A DNA stretch of 37,516 nucleotides, taken from NCBI GenBank assembly GCA_905480235.1, contig CAJQPP010000147.1, positions 1-37,516 on the forward strand, read 5' to 3'. The stretch comes from an uncultured Pirellulaceae bacterium. GTDB taxonomy: Bacteria > Planctomycetota > Planctomycetia > Pirellulales > Pirellulaceae. Under the pieces are notes generated by a model. The model did no database searches and was not told the DNA's origin. It saw only the letters and a list, made by a program, of their open reading frames with translations. The translations under genes were made by a program, and so were the position numbers. Shown here in pieces: positions 11,681 to 20,763 of the stretch. Each line of letters opens with the position of its first letter. Within the stretch, counting starts at the first letter, position 1.

Positions 11681-12982
11681 TTATGGTGTATAAGGAGCTC
11701 GGCTTTGGACCATCGAACCGTTGTTCGCAACTTTGAATAAGGGGCGGTGGTAGAATTTGTACCAGTCCCGACCGCGAGGTCGGAAACTTAGGCCCATTTG
11801 AATGTTCCAGGCTTCGTTATCAGCGAAAGCAATTTCGTTATCAGGACTGAGGTAATTGAATCCGCCGTACAAGGCGGTCTTTTCACCAACGGGTAGATCG
11901 TACTCGGCACCGAGGACCGTATGCTCTTCGTCGGTACGGCCGATGTAACACTCTAGGTAGCCACCGTTTCGACATGCGTTCCGGTAGAACAACTTATAAG
12001 TGTTCAGGGGCGTAATTTGAACGAAGGGTATAAACTGTCCGCCCAATGCAATGGTCCCGTCTTGAGTGGCTCGATTAGCACGAAAACCTGCGTTGGATCC
12101 GCCTGCCCAAACCCAGCTGATTTCTGAGCGAACTTGAACGATGTCCAAATCAGCCCCAAAGTCAGAAGCCAATACGTCGGCAACCGCACCGAATTGAATC
12201 CCGTAATCGACGCGGCGAAACAAACCTGCCGTGACGAATGTTTGATCACGCTCGGAAGTAGGCGAGAGAGCATTGTTTTGGTTGGAGCGGGTGTAATTGA
12301 TTCCAATTTGACCGGAGACCAATCCACATGTGAGGTTGTAGAGTGGCAGGCCAGCATTGAATCCAATGTGGTAACCAAAGGCACAATTATCAGGTTGAGG
12401 GCGTCCCTGAGGATCAGCAAAAAACTGATGCTTGAATCCTTGCACGCCACTGAAATATTCTGAATTACAAAGAATGCCACCGAGACCGTTCAGCCAACAA
12501 TCCTGACCGATGTTACAGTCGCGTGGATCGTACAAAGGGCCACAGCAACTGCCACCGCATGCGCCGCGACAACCGACTTGGCTGCCACCACAACATCCGT
12601 CGCCACAGCTACAATCACCTTCGATGTAGCCACCGTCGACGAAACCGTCGTCAAAGTAGGCACCGTCGGGAATCATCATGTCGACCGATGGTGCCACACT
12701 GTTACCCTGTCCGGCAGGTGTCGGTGATGGCGAAACCACTGACTCGGGTTGATTCGTTTGCGGTTGCTCTGCCTGTTGTTGGCTAACAACCCGGCTCGTC
12801 ACCATCCCTTGCGGACGCATAATCTGCGGCTGATATCGATTCGATATAGCGCGTGACTGGGGATTGTATAACCGAGGGGCAGTCCCGTTGGTTTGAGCGT
12901 CAACACTGGAGACCAGGCCGCAAAAAACCATTGAACAGGCCAATAATGCAGAACCGAGCTGGCTTAACCGTGGCAAATACAT
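11681..12982 (-). CDS. Probable outer-membrane beta-barrel protein with Cys-rich segment
   Basis: The start at ATG 12982 (AGGAAAG just upstream) gives a 433-residue precursor with a clear signal peptide ending near VDAQ. A Gln/Pro/Ser-rich linker follows, then a segment of about 45 residues dense in CC, CG and CxC motifs, then about 280 residues of alternating hydrophobic and aromatic strands with frequent Gly/Asn turns, typical of a porin-like barrel. The C-terminal ~20 residues are not a classical Phe-ended barrel signature. Longer in-frame upstream starts would bury the signal peptide. It resembles planctomycete secreted barrel proteins of unassigned role; I do not recognise a named family with certainty. 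It may be a porin or a cell-surface structural protein. Confidence 0.72.
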   Translation of the reverse strand: MYLPRLSQLGSALLACSMVFCGLVSSVDAQTNGTAPRLYNPQSRAISNRYQPQIMRPQGMVTSRVVSQQQAEQPQTNQPESVVSPSPTPAGQGNSVAPSVDMMIPDGAYFDDGFVDGGYIEGDCSCGDGCCGGSQVGCRGACGGSCCGPLYDPRDCNIGQDCWLNGLGGILCNSEYFSGVQGFKHQFFADPQGRPQPDNCAFGYHIGFNAGLPLYNLTCGLVSGQIGINYTRSNQNNALSPTSERDQTFVTAGLFRRVDYGIQFGAVADVLASDFGADLDIVQVRSEISWVWAGGSNAGFRANRATQDGTIALGGQFIPFVQITPLNTYKLFYRNACRNGGYLECYIGRTDEEHTVLGAEYDLPVGEKTALYGGFNYLSPDNEIAFADNEAWNIQMGLSFRPRGRDWYKFYHRPLFKVANNGSMVQSRAPYTP

Positions 12983-13548
12983 TGCTTCTTTCCTAAGGGG
13001 GTGATTGCTGGTGAACGCTCGCAATTTGTTCGAATGGTTCACCGACTTTCTAAACATCGGATTCGATACAATACGAACTTTCGTTAATCTCGAAATAATC
13101 GCGAAAGCTATCTCCACCTACCCATATTGCCAGCAATCCAGAGGTTGCGAACCCTGCTGCAAAATAGATTGCAAAGCAGACAGGCGATCGCTGCTAACCA
13201 AGCTTGCTCCCATGATGACGCTGAACAGGCGCCCGCACCCATGGGGCTTTTCTTCCTAACGCTTTTAGCGTCCACCGCCTCAGCTCTCAGGCATTGCGGC
13301 TAAACACTTGCCAGCAAAGCAACGCCAGCATTCACATCGAGAGCCATGGTCACTGACCTTGCTTGCCGGGCCCTGCCCGTCTGCCTATGCATGCGGTTAG
13401 AGGAAACGCTAAGAAGGACCCAAACGTTCGCGTTCTAGCCCACCCACCCATTTTTGCGGCTTCTGGCAAAGCAGCCGGCTATCCATCTTGGGTGCCTGCA
13501 GGGCGCTGCTCTGGGAAAGCTGCCAAGAAAGGAGCAGCGACAACCCAT
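12983..13548. other. Intergenic region upstream of the barrel gene
   Basis: 566 bases between the protease gene end and the barrel gene start, both on the minus strand. Frames on the plus strand (13005-13259, 13363-13572) lack ribosome sites and family resemblance. The octamer GCAAAGCA occurs three times (13171, 13314, 13466). A small hairpin ACGCT-TTT-AGCGT sits at 13259-13271. The barrel promoter should lie near 13000-13200, but I cannot place it. Confidence 0.45.
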
Positions 13549-14868
13549 TTACTGAACGGCAACCGATCGTGAATCAATCATCGACTGTAGATATTCGACC
13601 GCCCGTTTGAGCGGTAAATCGGTTTCCAGCCATTGAGTTTCGCTCGAATCCAATTTCTGTTGCCCGGTCTTAAGAATTTTCTGGTCTCGTTTATTTCGTG
13701 CCCGGCCGATCGCATTCGCTTGCTCTTCTGTCAGCTCCACCTCAAACCCCTCGGTAGGAGTTACCCCGTATTGAGTGGGATCATCGAGTTGTAGAACGGT
13801 ACGATCGATATTTTGGCCGGATGGCCTCCAATAACTAGCGGTGGTCAATCGCATGACACTGCGATCTTTTTCCAGCGTGATTAAATCCTGCACCGTCCCT
13901 TTACCCCAGGACTGTTCCCCGACCACGACCGCCCGATCGTGGTCTTGCAAACAGGCCGCGACAATCTCGGATGCGCTGGCGGAAAACTCATTTACGATCA
14001 CAACCACGGGGATTCCTGTGTCCAAAACCGTTTCACTAGTGGCATATCTTCGACTGACGACTTCACCATCGCGTTCCTTCGTTTGCACGATGAGCACTTC
14101 GCGACCGATGAACATATCGCTAATATCGATGGCAGCATCTAGTAAACCGCCGGGATTAAATCTGAGGTCGAGAATAAAACCGTCCACCTTACCGTTCAGC
14201 GAATCCAAGGCCTCGCGCAATTCCTCAGTCGAGCGTTTCCCAAACTGGAGCAAACGTATGTAACCGATTCGCTCATCTTCATTAAGGACGAAATTCCAGC
14301 TACCGTCTTCGTTTCGAGTGTCCCCGTAGATCGAAGGGACGGGGATGGCGTCGCGCAAGACAGAGATATTAAACGGTGCCACGGAGCCTTTTCTATTCAC
14401 CAAAAACACAACGGATTCACCTTTGGGGCCGCGAATCAATTTCACGGCGTCCGTCCTTGAAATTCCGGCGGTTGATTTTCCGTCAATCTCTAAAATAGCA
14501 TCTGCCACCTGCAATCCGGCGCGATATGCGGGAGTACCGGGAATGGGGCTGACAACGCGGATGCAGTTATTTTGCTCATCGCGTTCTAACTCCATACCCA
14601 CGCCTACAAATTCCTGATTCAGGTCTTCATCAAAGGATTTGTATTCGGATTGTGAGATAAAGCCGGAATTTGGATCCAAGCTACCCAGCATCCCCTCCAT
14701 AGCCGCGTTGAAAAGTTCGCGTTCGGACCTAGTGACCAAGGATTCGTTGCGAACGATCTGCATAGCCTCGCTGAAGATGCTGGCATAGCGGTTTTTTTCG
14801 GCTATTGAGTAGCAGCACAGGGAGATGACAATCGCCATTCCAATAAAGATCAGGTTTCGGATTGGCAT
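13549..14868 (-). CDS. C-terminal processing protease (S41 family, CtpA/Prc type)
   Basis: A periplasmic serine protease that trims or degrades envelope proteins by recognising C-termini. The 439-residue protein has an N-terminal membrane/signal segment (residues 5-22), a PDZ domain (about 85-165, with GVGMELE and PAYRAGLQVADAILEIDG) and the S41 core with FILDLRFNPGGLL. By alignment to E. coli Tsp (S430, D441, K455) the catalytic set is S298 in EFSASASE, D309 and K323 in GEQSWGKGTVQ; all are present. ATG at 14868 has GGGAG upstream. It follows the large VWA gene on the same strand, but a terminator at 14924-14956 separates them, so it probably has its own promoter in the 55 bases between. Confidence 0.92.
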   Translation of the reverse strand: MPIRNLIFIGMAIVISLCCYSIAEKNRYASIFSEAMQIVRNESLVTRSERELFNAAMEGMLGSLDPNSGFISQSEYKSFDEDLNQEFVGVGMELERDEQNNCIRVVSPIPGTPAYRAGLQVADAILEIDGKSTAGISRTDAVKLIRGPKGESVVFLVNRKGSVAPFNISVLRDAIPVPSIYGDTRNEDGSWNFVLNEDERIGYIRLLQFGKRSTEELREALDSLNGKVDGFILDLRFNPGGLLDAAIDISDMFIGREVLIVQTKERDGEVVSRRYATSETVLDTGIPVVVIVNEFSASASEIVAACLQDHDRAVVVGEQSWGKGTVQDLITLEKDRSVMRLTTASYWRPSGQNIDRTVLQLDDPTQYGVTPTEGFEVELTEEQANAIGRARNKRDQKILKTGQQKLDSSETQWLETDLPLKRAVEYLQSMIDSRSVAVQ

Positions 14869-14923
14869 AGTTCGCTCCCAAGAAAAATCACAGCCTTACG
14901 CCTAATGTAGCGAAAGCTCAGCG

Positions 14924-14956
14924 CAAAAAAAATGCCGCGTAAAAACACGCGGCATT
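14924..14956 (-). terminator. Terminator of the VWA/STN gene
   Basis: On the minus strand, AATGCCGCGT pairs perfectly with ACGCGGCATT (plus-strand 14931-14940 and 14947-14956, loop of 6), followed by a run of eight T residues (plus-strand A run 14925-14932). It lies about 20 bases past the stop of the 1281-codon gene. Confidence 0.9.
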
Positions 14957-14976
14957 TCTTGATTTTGCGGAATTCA

Positions 14977-17900
14977 CTAACCGGAACCTGTACCCGTACC
15001 AGCTCCAGCTCCAGCTCCACCAGCTCCAGCTCCAGCTCCAGCTCCACCAGCTCCAGCTCCACCAGCTCCGCCTTGGCCAGTGACGAAGTTGAAGGTCGAA
15101 ACGTTGGTAATATCGCTGAACAACTGGAATGGCGTTGAAACGACGACGTACAAACGATCAGCCGTTGTGGCCTGGGCCGAGATTCCTTTACCCACTGGGA
15201 ATGTCGTGATGTCCGGTTGGAAACCGATAGGACGACGCAAACCATTGCGTTGGCGTTCAGCCGCCTTTCGCCCCTCAGGACTGTTAGAAACGTGATTCCG
15301 AGAAGCTAATGATCCATTGTAGGTAGCAAGTTGCTGAGCGAGCATTTCTCGGTCCGTTACGAACGCCTGTCGAGAAACCGTTTCGATGGCAGCTTGATTA
15401 AGCTTTTCTGTTCGCCGACCTTCGTCCAGCTTAAATACGACGATGGCTCCCACGTCATCCATGGCGACCTGTCGTTTCATGCTGGATTGGGCCTGAGAAC
15501 GATAGTTGCGGAATACTTCTACCGTTACTTTACCTGCAGGGACTTCTCCCCAAACACGACGTACTGCAATGCGGTAATCGCCGGCAAAACCTTTCGGTAA
15601 TACATAGTACTCCGAGACCTGACCGGATTCGTCGGGCCGCGAGGCCTTGTCGCCCATCATGATGCCGCCACAAATGGTGCGTTCCTGTTCTCTAGAACAG
15701 ATCGTGCCACCGGGTTCTTCGACGTACAAATCAAGGTCCGCTTCGCCAGACCAAGTTACCTTGACAACGCAGTCACGTTGCAATGCCTGAGAAATCTGAG
15801 CTTCGAACTCTTTAAGTTCATCTAACTTGCCTTCCCGTTTAAGGTCCATCTTGATGGTTTGTGCCGTCAAGAAAGCTGCCTTCAATTCCTCGGGGTAATC
15901 AGGCCATTCCTGAGAAAGAATTCCCACAGTCGCCCACTTCAGGCCATCCAAATCGTTGATAGACTTGGCCGCCCGCATCGCGACCGCATAAGGTTCGTGA
16001 CGCGAAGGATTTTGTTCGGAGATTGACCTGAGAAGCCCCAAAGCTCGACGCTCCATGCCATTACGTGTCATGAAGTAAGCGGCTTGCAACAAATCCTCAG
16101 GACTATCGCTGAAATCGACGGCTGACATCACGGTTCGCTCTACTTGCTCTTTGGGTGCATCCGAAATCTGCATCGCATAGATAATGGCTTGGTACATCCA
16201 TTCCTGCTGTTGCTTATTTCTCATGCATCCTTCGATAACTGCGACCACTTCGTCAGGCTTTTTCTGTTCCATCAGTTCTCGAACGGTTTCGCGAACATCC
16301 GCAGGCCGTGCGTGATGGTTGGCAAAATACTCGCTCCAAGCTTGCTTGGCTGATTGACCTTCTTGCGGAGTCACGGTCAAAACAGCGGGTTTGGTTTCCT
16401 GGGTTTTCTTCGCACCCAGTTCCAATTCTTCGTTGACGCAGAACACGCCACCGCCGCCACCGCCACCGATACCAGGACCACCGCCGCCACCGCGACCGCC
16501 GCCACCCATACCGCCGCCGCCCATACCGCCGCCGCCCATACCGCCACCGAAGCCACCGCCGCCGGCATTTTTCGGTGCTACCAAGTCGCCGACGTTGTAA
16601 ATCACGATCGGCATATTCTCAACATCTAAAGCTGCGTCCGATGAAACGATCTTCAGGACTTCGTCTCTGATCACGTAGGTGCATTGGAAAGGGCCGAGCA
16701 TAATTCGCAGAGCTGAGCGGAGAGAAATATTCTCCAGCTTCCGCGTAATCAATGTTTCCTCGTCAAGGTTATTATCTTGAGCAGACTCATCGAGTACGAC
16801 TTGAATGTTGTAGTCGTCCGATATTTCAGCCAGTACGTCTTCGAATCGAGTTTCAAAGAAATCAAATCGAACGTCTTTACTGAGGGCGTCCAGAATGACC
16901 TGATCACGTTTGTTCTCGTAAAACGCCATGTTTTGCCATTTTTTGCGTCGCTCTTTCTTGGCCAGCCATACGTCGGCATCCGGGAATACCAGAGGTGGGT
17001 TACCCGAGAACGCAATCGCAGATCGCTCAACTTCGTACATCGTGTCGAGGAAGTTACGATTCTTCAATTCCCGAATCTCCCAATACTTGTCCCAGTTGAC
17101 CCGGAGAATGGAAAACTCTTCGGCTGCTGCGGTATCGGGTGAATTCGGTGCGAGGCTGGCTGCTTCATTGATGACTGCAAGAGCACCATCAAAATTCCGC
17201 TCGTCCATTAAAGAATTAAATTGTTCAAAGTAAATTGCGATGCGGTCTTGGCGATCCTCGAACTCTTTGATCAAGTCCAAACGAACTTGTTCAACCGAGC
17301 GAGCACGTTCTACCAATGCCAGGTTGGCGTCGAATTCCTGCTTCTTAATGCTGGCTTGTCGCAATGCCGAACGCATTCGGTTTTCCATCTCTTGACGCAC
17401 CGCTGGTTCCAGATCTGGAGCCCGCATGATCGTATCCAGCATGGCTTTCAATCGATCAATCCCTTGGTCAGGTTTGGTGTTCAACAAACCGCGAACAATT
17501 CGCAATTCATTGTTCATGTAAGCACGCAATCGTTGCTCAGTCGCATCGGATTGGGCCTGAATCTTATCCAGGTAATCAGGAGCACCCGATTGTTCCTGCA
17601 AAAATTGCTCATCGTCAAAATCTTGATCAACCAAATTCAAGCCACCGCCCGATGGAACGACTTCTTGAGCAGGAGCACTCTGCTTGGCTGCCGCGGCTGG
17701 TTTGTCTTCTTCCTGCACGACTTCCGACGCACTCGCGTTGAGTACCGAAGCGCCCAATTGGGTGATTTGATGGGAAGAAGCCAAGATCACACGAGCCATC
17801 TCACGTAAACCAGCGGAACCGACAGTTGCCAGACTGGATCCGCTATTTTCCCGTGCCGCATCAAGCAACATGGGCAGGAACTTAAAGCTCTGATCAGAAA

Positions 17901-18822
17901 CCTCGGGGCTCACAGGCCACGAGAACTGTTTGGCTTGGCCGTTAACCGTTCCACTGATGGTGACCTCAAATTGGCCACGCTCGGATAGCGAGCCGATTAA
18001 AATCGTATCGCGATCGGCACGCAGTGGTGGAACGACGGCAGGAAAAATTTCCGTCATTTGAGCGGGTTTTTGCATTCCGGTGGGCCAGAAGACCGTTCCG
18101 CGAATGGTGGTAACCAAACCGGCAGCAGCTTGATCACAGGAGCCAACGTCATCGGTATCGATAAATACGTTGCCGCCCGTGTGGTTAGCCAAGGCTGCCA
18201 GTAATTCCACATCACGCTCAGGGCCGATGGCAAAGCTGGATACCGAAATCTGTTCGGACACCAAGTTCTTGATCAGTTTTGCAAACCCGTCAGTGCCAAT
18301 CATCGAGCTGCGGCTGATGCCGTCGCCAATGTAGACCACGTTTTTGTTTTGTTGGGCGCCACCAAGGATCTTAGTGGACTGCTTCAGCATGGAAGCCAAG
18401 TCGGTCGATCCCAAAGGCACTCGTTCCGAAAGACGCTCTAACGCAACTTTCACATCGGAGCTGTCGGCAGCAACGAATCCCTTGGTTAAAGCCACCGGGT
18501 CGATGTCGACCGCGAAAAGCTGAACCTGGTCCTTCGCGTCTAATCCGTTCAGCACTGACTGAACCGCTTTGAGAGAATCCTCACGGAAGGCCGCCGTTTG
18601 GCTGGCCGAGGTATCGACGAAAATCACAACCTTACCGGGAACGCTGAGATCATTCTTCAGCTCGGGGGTCAACGACAGGGCAAAAGACGTCTCGCCGGTC
18701 GACGAATCGAACGTGGCTAAACGAGCACTTTCGGTGTTGGCGCTGGCAATGGCCGAGGATACCGACACGATTGCAAGTGATAAAGTCAATTGAAACCGCC
18801 AAAATCGGCTGCATTTCGACAT
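14977..18822 (-). CDS. Large secreted VWA protein with STN-like, Gly-rich and DUF2135-like regions
   Basis: 1281 residues. The order is: signal peptide (1-28); von Willebrand A domain (about 64-230) with an intact MIDAS D70-x-S72-x-S74 and GSTDLA; a long helical region rich in Arg/Glu (about 400-640); an STN/secretin-N-like module (about 640-740; VLAEISDDYNIQVVLDES, then SLRSALRIMLG); a glycine-rich stretch (753-793) with repeated GGGGM; an alpha-helical repeat-like part; a DUF2135-like beta domain (about 1015-1110; SGEADLDLYVEEPGGTICS); and a Gly/Ala tail (1251-1281). ATG at 18822 has GGAG upstream. The family type (VWA + STN + DUF2135) is known mainly from planctomycete surface proteins; I infer a periplasmic or cell-wall adhesion or scaffold role. 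No partner gene is obvious. Confidence 0.8.
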   Translation of the reverse strand: MSKCSRFWRFQLTLSLAIVSVSSAIASANTESARLATFDSSTGETSFALSLTPELKNDLSVPGKVVIFVDTSASQTAAFREDSLKAVQSVLNGLDAKDQVQLFAVDIDPVALTKGFVAADSSDVKVALERLSERVPLGSTDLASMLKQSTKILGGAQQNKNVVYIGDGISRSSMIGTDGFAKLIKNLVSEQISVSSFAIGPERDVELLAALANHTGGNVFIDTDDVGSCDQAAAGLVTTIRGTVFWPTGMQKPAQMTEIFPAVVPPLRADRDTILIGSLSERGQFEVTISGTVNGQAKQFSWPVSPEVSDQSFKFLPMLLDAARENSGSSLATVGSAGLREMARVILASSHQITQLGASVLNASASEVVQEEDKPAAAAKQSAPAQEVVPSGGGLNLVDQDFDDEQFLQEQSGAPDYLDKIQAQSDATEQRLRAYMNNELRIVRGLLNTKPDQGIDRLKAMLDTIMRAPDLEPAVRQEMENRMRSALRQASIKKQEFDANLALVERARSVEQVRLDLIKEFEDRQDRIAIYFEQFNSLMDERNFDGALAVINEAASLAPNSPDTAAAEEFSILRVNWDKYWEIRELKNRNFLDTMYEVERSAIAFSGNPPLVFPDADVWLAKKERRKKWQNMAFYENKRDQVILDALSKDVRFDFFETRFEDVLAEISDDYNIQVVLDESAQDNNLDEETLITRKLENISLRSALRIMLGPFQCTYVIRDEVLKIVSSDAALDVENMPIVIYNVGDLVAPKNAGGGGFGGGMGGGGMGGGGMGGGGRGGGGGPGIGGGGGGGVFCVNEELELGAKKTQETKPAVLTVTPQEGQSAKQAWSEYFANHHARPADVRETVRELMEQKKPDEVVAVIEGCMRNKQQQEWMYQAIIYAMQISDAPKEQVERTVMSAVDFSDSPEDLLQAAYFMTRNGMERRALGLLRSISEQNPSRHEPYAVAMRAAKSINDLDGLKWATVGILSQEWPDYPEELKAAFLTAQTIKMDLKREGKLDELKEFEAQISQALQRDCVVKVTWSGEADLDLYVEEPGGTICSREQERTICGGIMMGDKASRPDESGQVSEYYVLPKGFAGDYRIAVRRVWGEVPAGKVTVEVFRNYRSQAQSSMKRQVAMDDVGAIVVFKLDEGRRTEKLNQAAIETVSRQAFVTDREMLAQQLATYNGSLASRNHVSNSPEGRKAAERQRNGLRRPIGFQPDITTFPVGKGISAQATTADRLYVVVSTPFQLFSDITNVSTFNFVTGQGGAGGAGAGGAGAGAGAGGAGAGAGTGTGSG
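14998..15069. repeat. In-frame hexamer repeat encoding the Gly/Ala tail
   Basis: Tandem AGCTCC hexamers interrupted by CACC-containing 9-base units (plus-strand reading). On the minus strand they encode Gly-Ala-Gly-Ala runs at the C-terminus of the VWA protein. All units are multiples of three, so copy-number change keeps the frame. Confidence 0.85.
16444..16566. repeat. Gly-rich coding repeat (15-base units)
   Basis: A GGN-rich tract inside the VWA gene. A 15-base unit beginning CATACCGCC (plus-strand reading) recurs at 16507, 16522 and, with drift, 16537; each encodes GGGGM on the minus strand. It forms a flexible linker after the STN-like module. Confidence 0.8.
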
Positions 18823-19342
18823 ATCTGAACTCCACTAGGGAAAAACTAAATAGGAGGCCTGTCGCCTTACGCGTAGACCCCGCCCTGCCTTACTTATCTT
18901 CAGAAATCGGCATAAAGGACGCCGATCACGTACATTCTATTTTGGTGGTTTTATAAACGCTACTGAAAAAACCACGATTTTGACCGTCCTAACAGGCAAA
19001 CGCGCTGCTTTTTGACTGGTCCCGATGATCGTCAGTGATCTTCACTCGTTAGCAAATGCAAAAACCGTGCCTTCAAAGCGGATTACCCGACTCAAATCCC
19101 CAGAGTAATCCCGCAACCGGCGACTTCCCGTGGAAATCAGGCATATGCCCGATTTTTTCCACGTTGCCGTTGTCCGTTGGCGGATTAATCAAGTATTGCG
19201 GGTTTTGCCAAATGGCTCGAATCACGCTACTCAACTTAACATTCTCGTTGCAAAATCGCACAGCCTGTTTTATTTGCATACAGGCTGTGCCACCTTAATT
19301 CGTCACCGTTTCAAGGTAAATTTCTTCTCAAAAACATTTTCT
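18823..19342. other. Intergenic region with several inverted repeats upstream of the VWA gene
   Basis: 520 bases with no supported gene. Dyads: ATCGGC/GCCGAT (18906-18926), GTGGTTTT/AAAACCAC (18945-18975), a long imperfect palindrome (19129-19163) built around GGCATATGCC and flanked by CGTGGAAATC and GATTTTTTCCACG, and a perfect 11-base hairpin (19258-19290). The last probably ends the upstream secreted-protein transcript. The others lie in the leader or promoter area of the VWA gene. Confidence 0.6.
19258..19290 (-). terminator. Probable terminator of the secreted-protein gene
   Basis: GCACAGCCTGT pairs perfectly with ACAGGCTGTGC across an 11-base AT-rich loop. On the minus strand it is followed by GATTTTG, a weak T tract. 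It lies about 50 bases past the stop at 19343. The stem is certain; the terminator role is probable. Confidence 0.55.
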
Positions 19343-20434
19343 CTACCTAAAATCTGTGTCAATGCTCCATTCTTCCAATCTCTGAATGGACCCATGATAT
19401 TCGTCGCGTAGGTCAAATTTCCGAATAACGCCTTGGGCCATGGAGGCCGCCTGCTCCATATCCAACAGAGGTCTCGTCATTTCGATCCAGATTTCAACAG
19501 CCTGTTTGATAACCGGAAGCAGGTTGGTGGGTACTTCGACGTTATTGGGCTGCGGCTTAATTTTGCGTTGAAACTTGATCGACATGGCGGGAACCGCGAT
19601 GCCTTTGGATTTGGCATTGGCGGCCGTAAATGCGGGTGGCATGTATTCTTCAATTAATAAGTGCTGCCCAGGCTCAAAGGTTTGTTGGTCCATCGCAGCC
19701 AGCAGAACAATGCAAATATTCGGATTGCTGCGTCTTCTCAACGTTTGGGTAGGTCGTGTGGTCAACGTTTTGGTTTGAATCCGTGACGTGTGGATTTTGC
19801 CAATCGTTGCCTGGGACTGTTTTGCCAGATTACTGGAAATCGCCGTATCGCTGGCGACCGAATCGGCAGCGGGTAACTGAAACGCTGGTAATTTAGCGAA
19901 TATCGGTGCGGTGTGCTGATTGGAAGTCGCCGTCAACGAGGTTGCGAACTGCCTTTCTGCCTCCGCACCATGCTGGAGGAGATCCACTGATTCTTTCAGC
20001 AGGATGGATCCTATCTCCATGGCGTCTCTGGTCGTACCGAGCCATGCTTCGTAAAAGCTGCCTTGCGAGGCGTTTTGAAAGACAGGCAGGTGGATCTGAC
20101 AAATCGTATGATCCACCATGGCTGGAGCCGCCGCGACCGCGGAGTGGGTGGTGCCCTTGAATAACAGCTTGGCCACATTCGTTTCAGTGACAGTCGCTCT
20201 TTCAATTCGAATCGACGCGCCTCGTAACGTCGCTGTCACTGTTTTCTTGCGGAAAGGGTTCTGGTTCAGGTTCGCCGAAACAGGTCGGTGAACTGCCAAC
20301 TCATTTTTCTCGGACTTAAAACCATAACGAGTCAAATTGAGGCCGTCATTGGCCAATGCATTGGTTGGAGTCCCTGCCAACGCCATCGCGATTAATGCTA
20401 CGGTTGCGATCAGACGTTTAAGCGACACGGTCAT
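19343..20434 (-). CDS. Secreted protein of unknown function
   Basis: 363 residues from ATG 20434, chosen because GGGGAG lies just upstream and the protein then opens with a signal peptide (basic start, hydrophobic core, NALA cleavage region). A further in-frame start at 20608 would add 58 residues without a signal. The mature part is rich in Thr, Gln and Ala. It has a basic stretch near the middle (RRRSNPN), a hydrophobic ICIVLLAAM, and a C-terminal part with aromatic and acidic residues. I recognise no domain. It stands alone, in divergent orientation to the HtrA-like gene, with a hairpin terminator behind it. Confidence 0.6.
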   Translation of the reverse strand: MTVSLKRLIATVALIAMALAGTPTNALANDGLNLTRYGFKSEKNELAVHRPVSANLNQNPFRKKTVTATLRGASIRIERATVTETNVAKLLFKGTTHSAVAAAPAMVDHTICQIHLPVFQNASQGSFYEAWLGTTRDAMEIGSILLKESVDLLQHGAEAERQFATSLTATSNQHTAPIFAKLPAFQLPAADSVASDTAISSNLAKQSQATIGKIHTSRIQTKTLTTRPTQTLRRRSNPNICIVLLAAMDQQTFEPGQHLLIEEYMPPAFTAANAKSKGIAVPAMSIKFQRKIKPQPNNVEVPTNLLPVIKQAVEIWIEMTRPLLDMEQAASMAQGVIRKFDLRDEYHGSIQRLEEWSIDTDFR

Positions 20435-20763
20435 TGTGACTATCTCCCCGAACGGATATCCCCTTAGGATGGAGTAAAGGCTTGGTTTTCCTTTACCCCG
20501 AAAACTGCTATGCAAAGGAGTATCGGAGTTTGAGGATTTCTGCTTTTGGACAAAGCAGGAAAAATAGAAAACCTTTGGCGTACCTTGATACTTCGAACGA
20601 ACAGCCAAACGGGGTAAGCTATTCGGGTTATTCCGAAACTCTCAATCTGCCGTGAAATGACGTTCACCCAGAGCCTTGGAGCGCTAAAATGAGTGACGTC
20701 AGAGCAAAGGGTTTAGCAACCCAACCCGTACGCCGATCCCCCATTTTTCGGAGATGTAACAAG
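20435..20763. other. Divergent promoter region
   Basis: 329 bases between the minus-strand secreted-protein gene and the plus-strand HtrA-like gene. It should hold both promoters. I see no repeat or RNA gene and cannot place -35/-10 pairs with confidence. If the HtrA-like gene starts at 20689 instead, the region is 75 bases shorter. Confidence 0.5.

Noticed and set aside
13363-13572. 69-codon plus-strand frame between barrel and protease genes
   Set aside because: No ribosome site, runs into the antisense of the protease gene and matches nothing known to me.
16444-16566. CRISPR-like or mobile repeat
   Set aside because: The repeats are short, contiguous and in frame, encoding a Gly-rich linker; there are no spacers.
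17221-17808. 195-codon plus-strand frame inside the VWA gene
   Set aside because: Antisense to a well-supported coding region.
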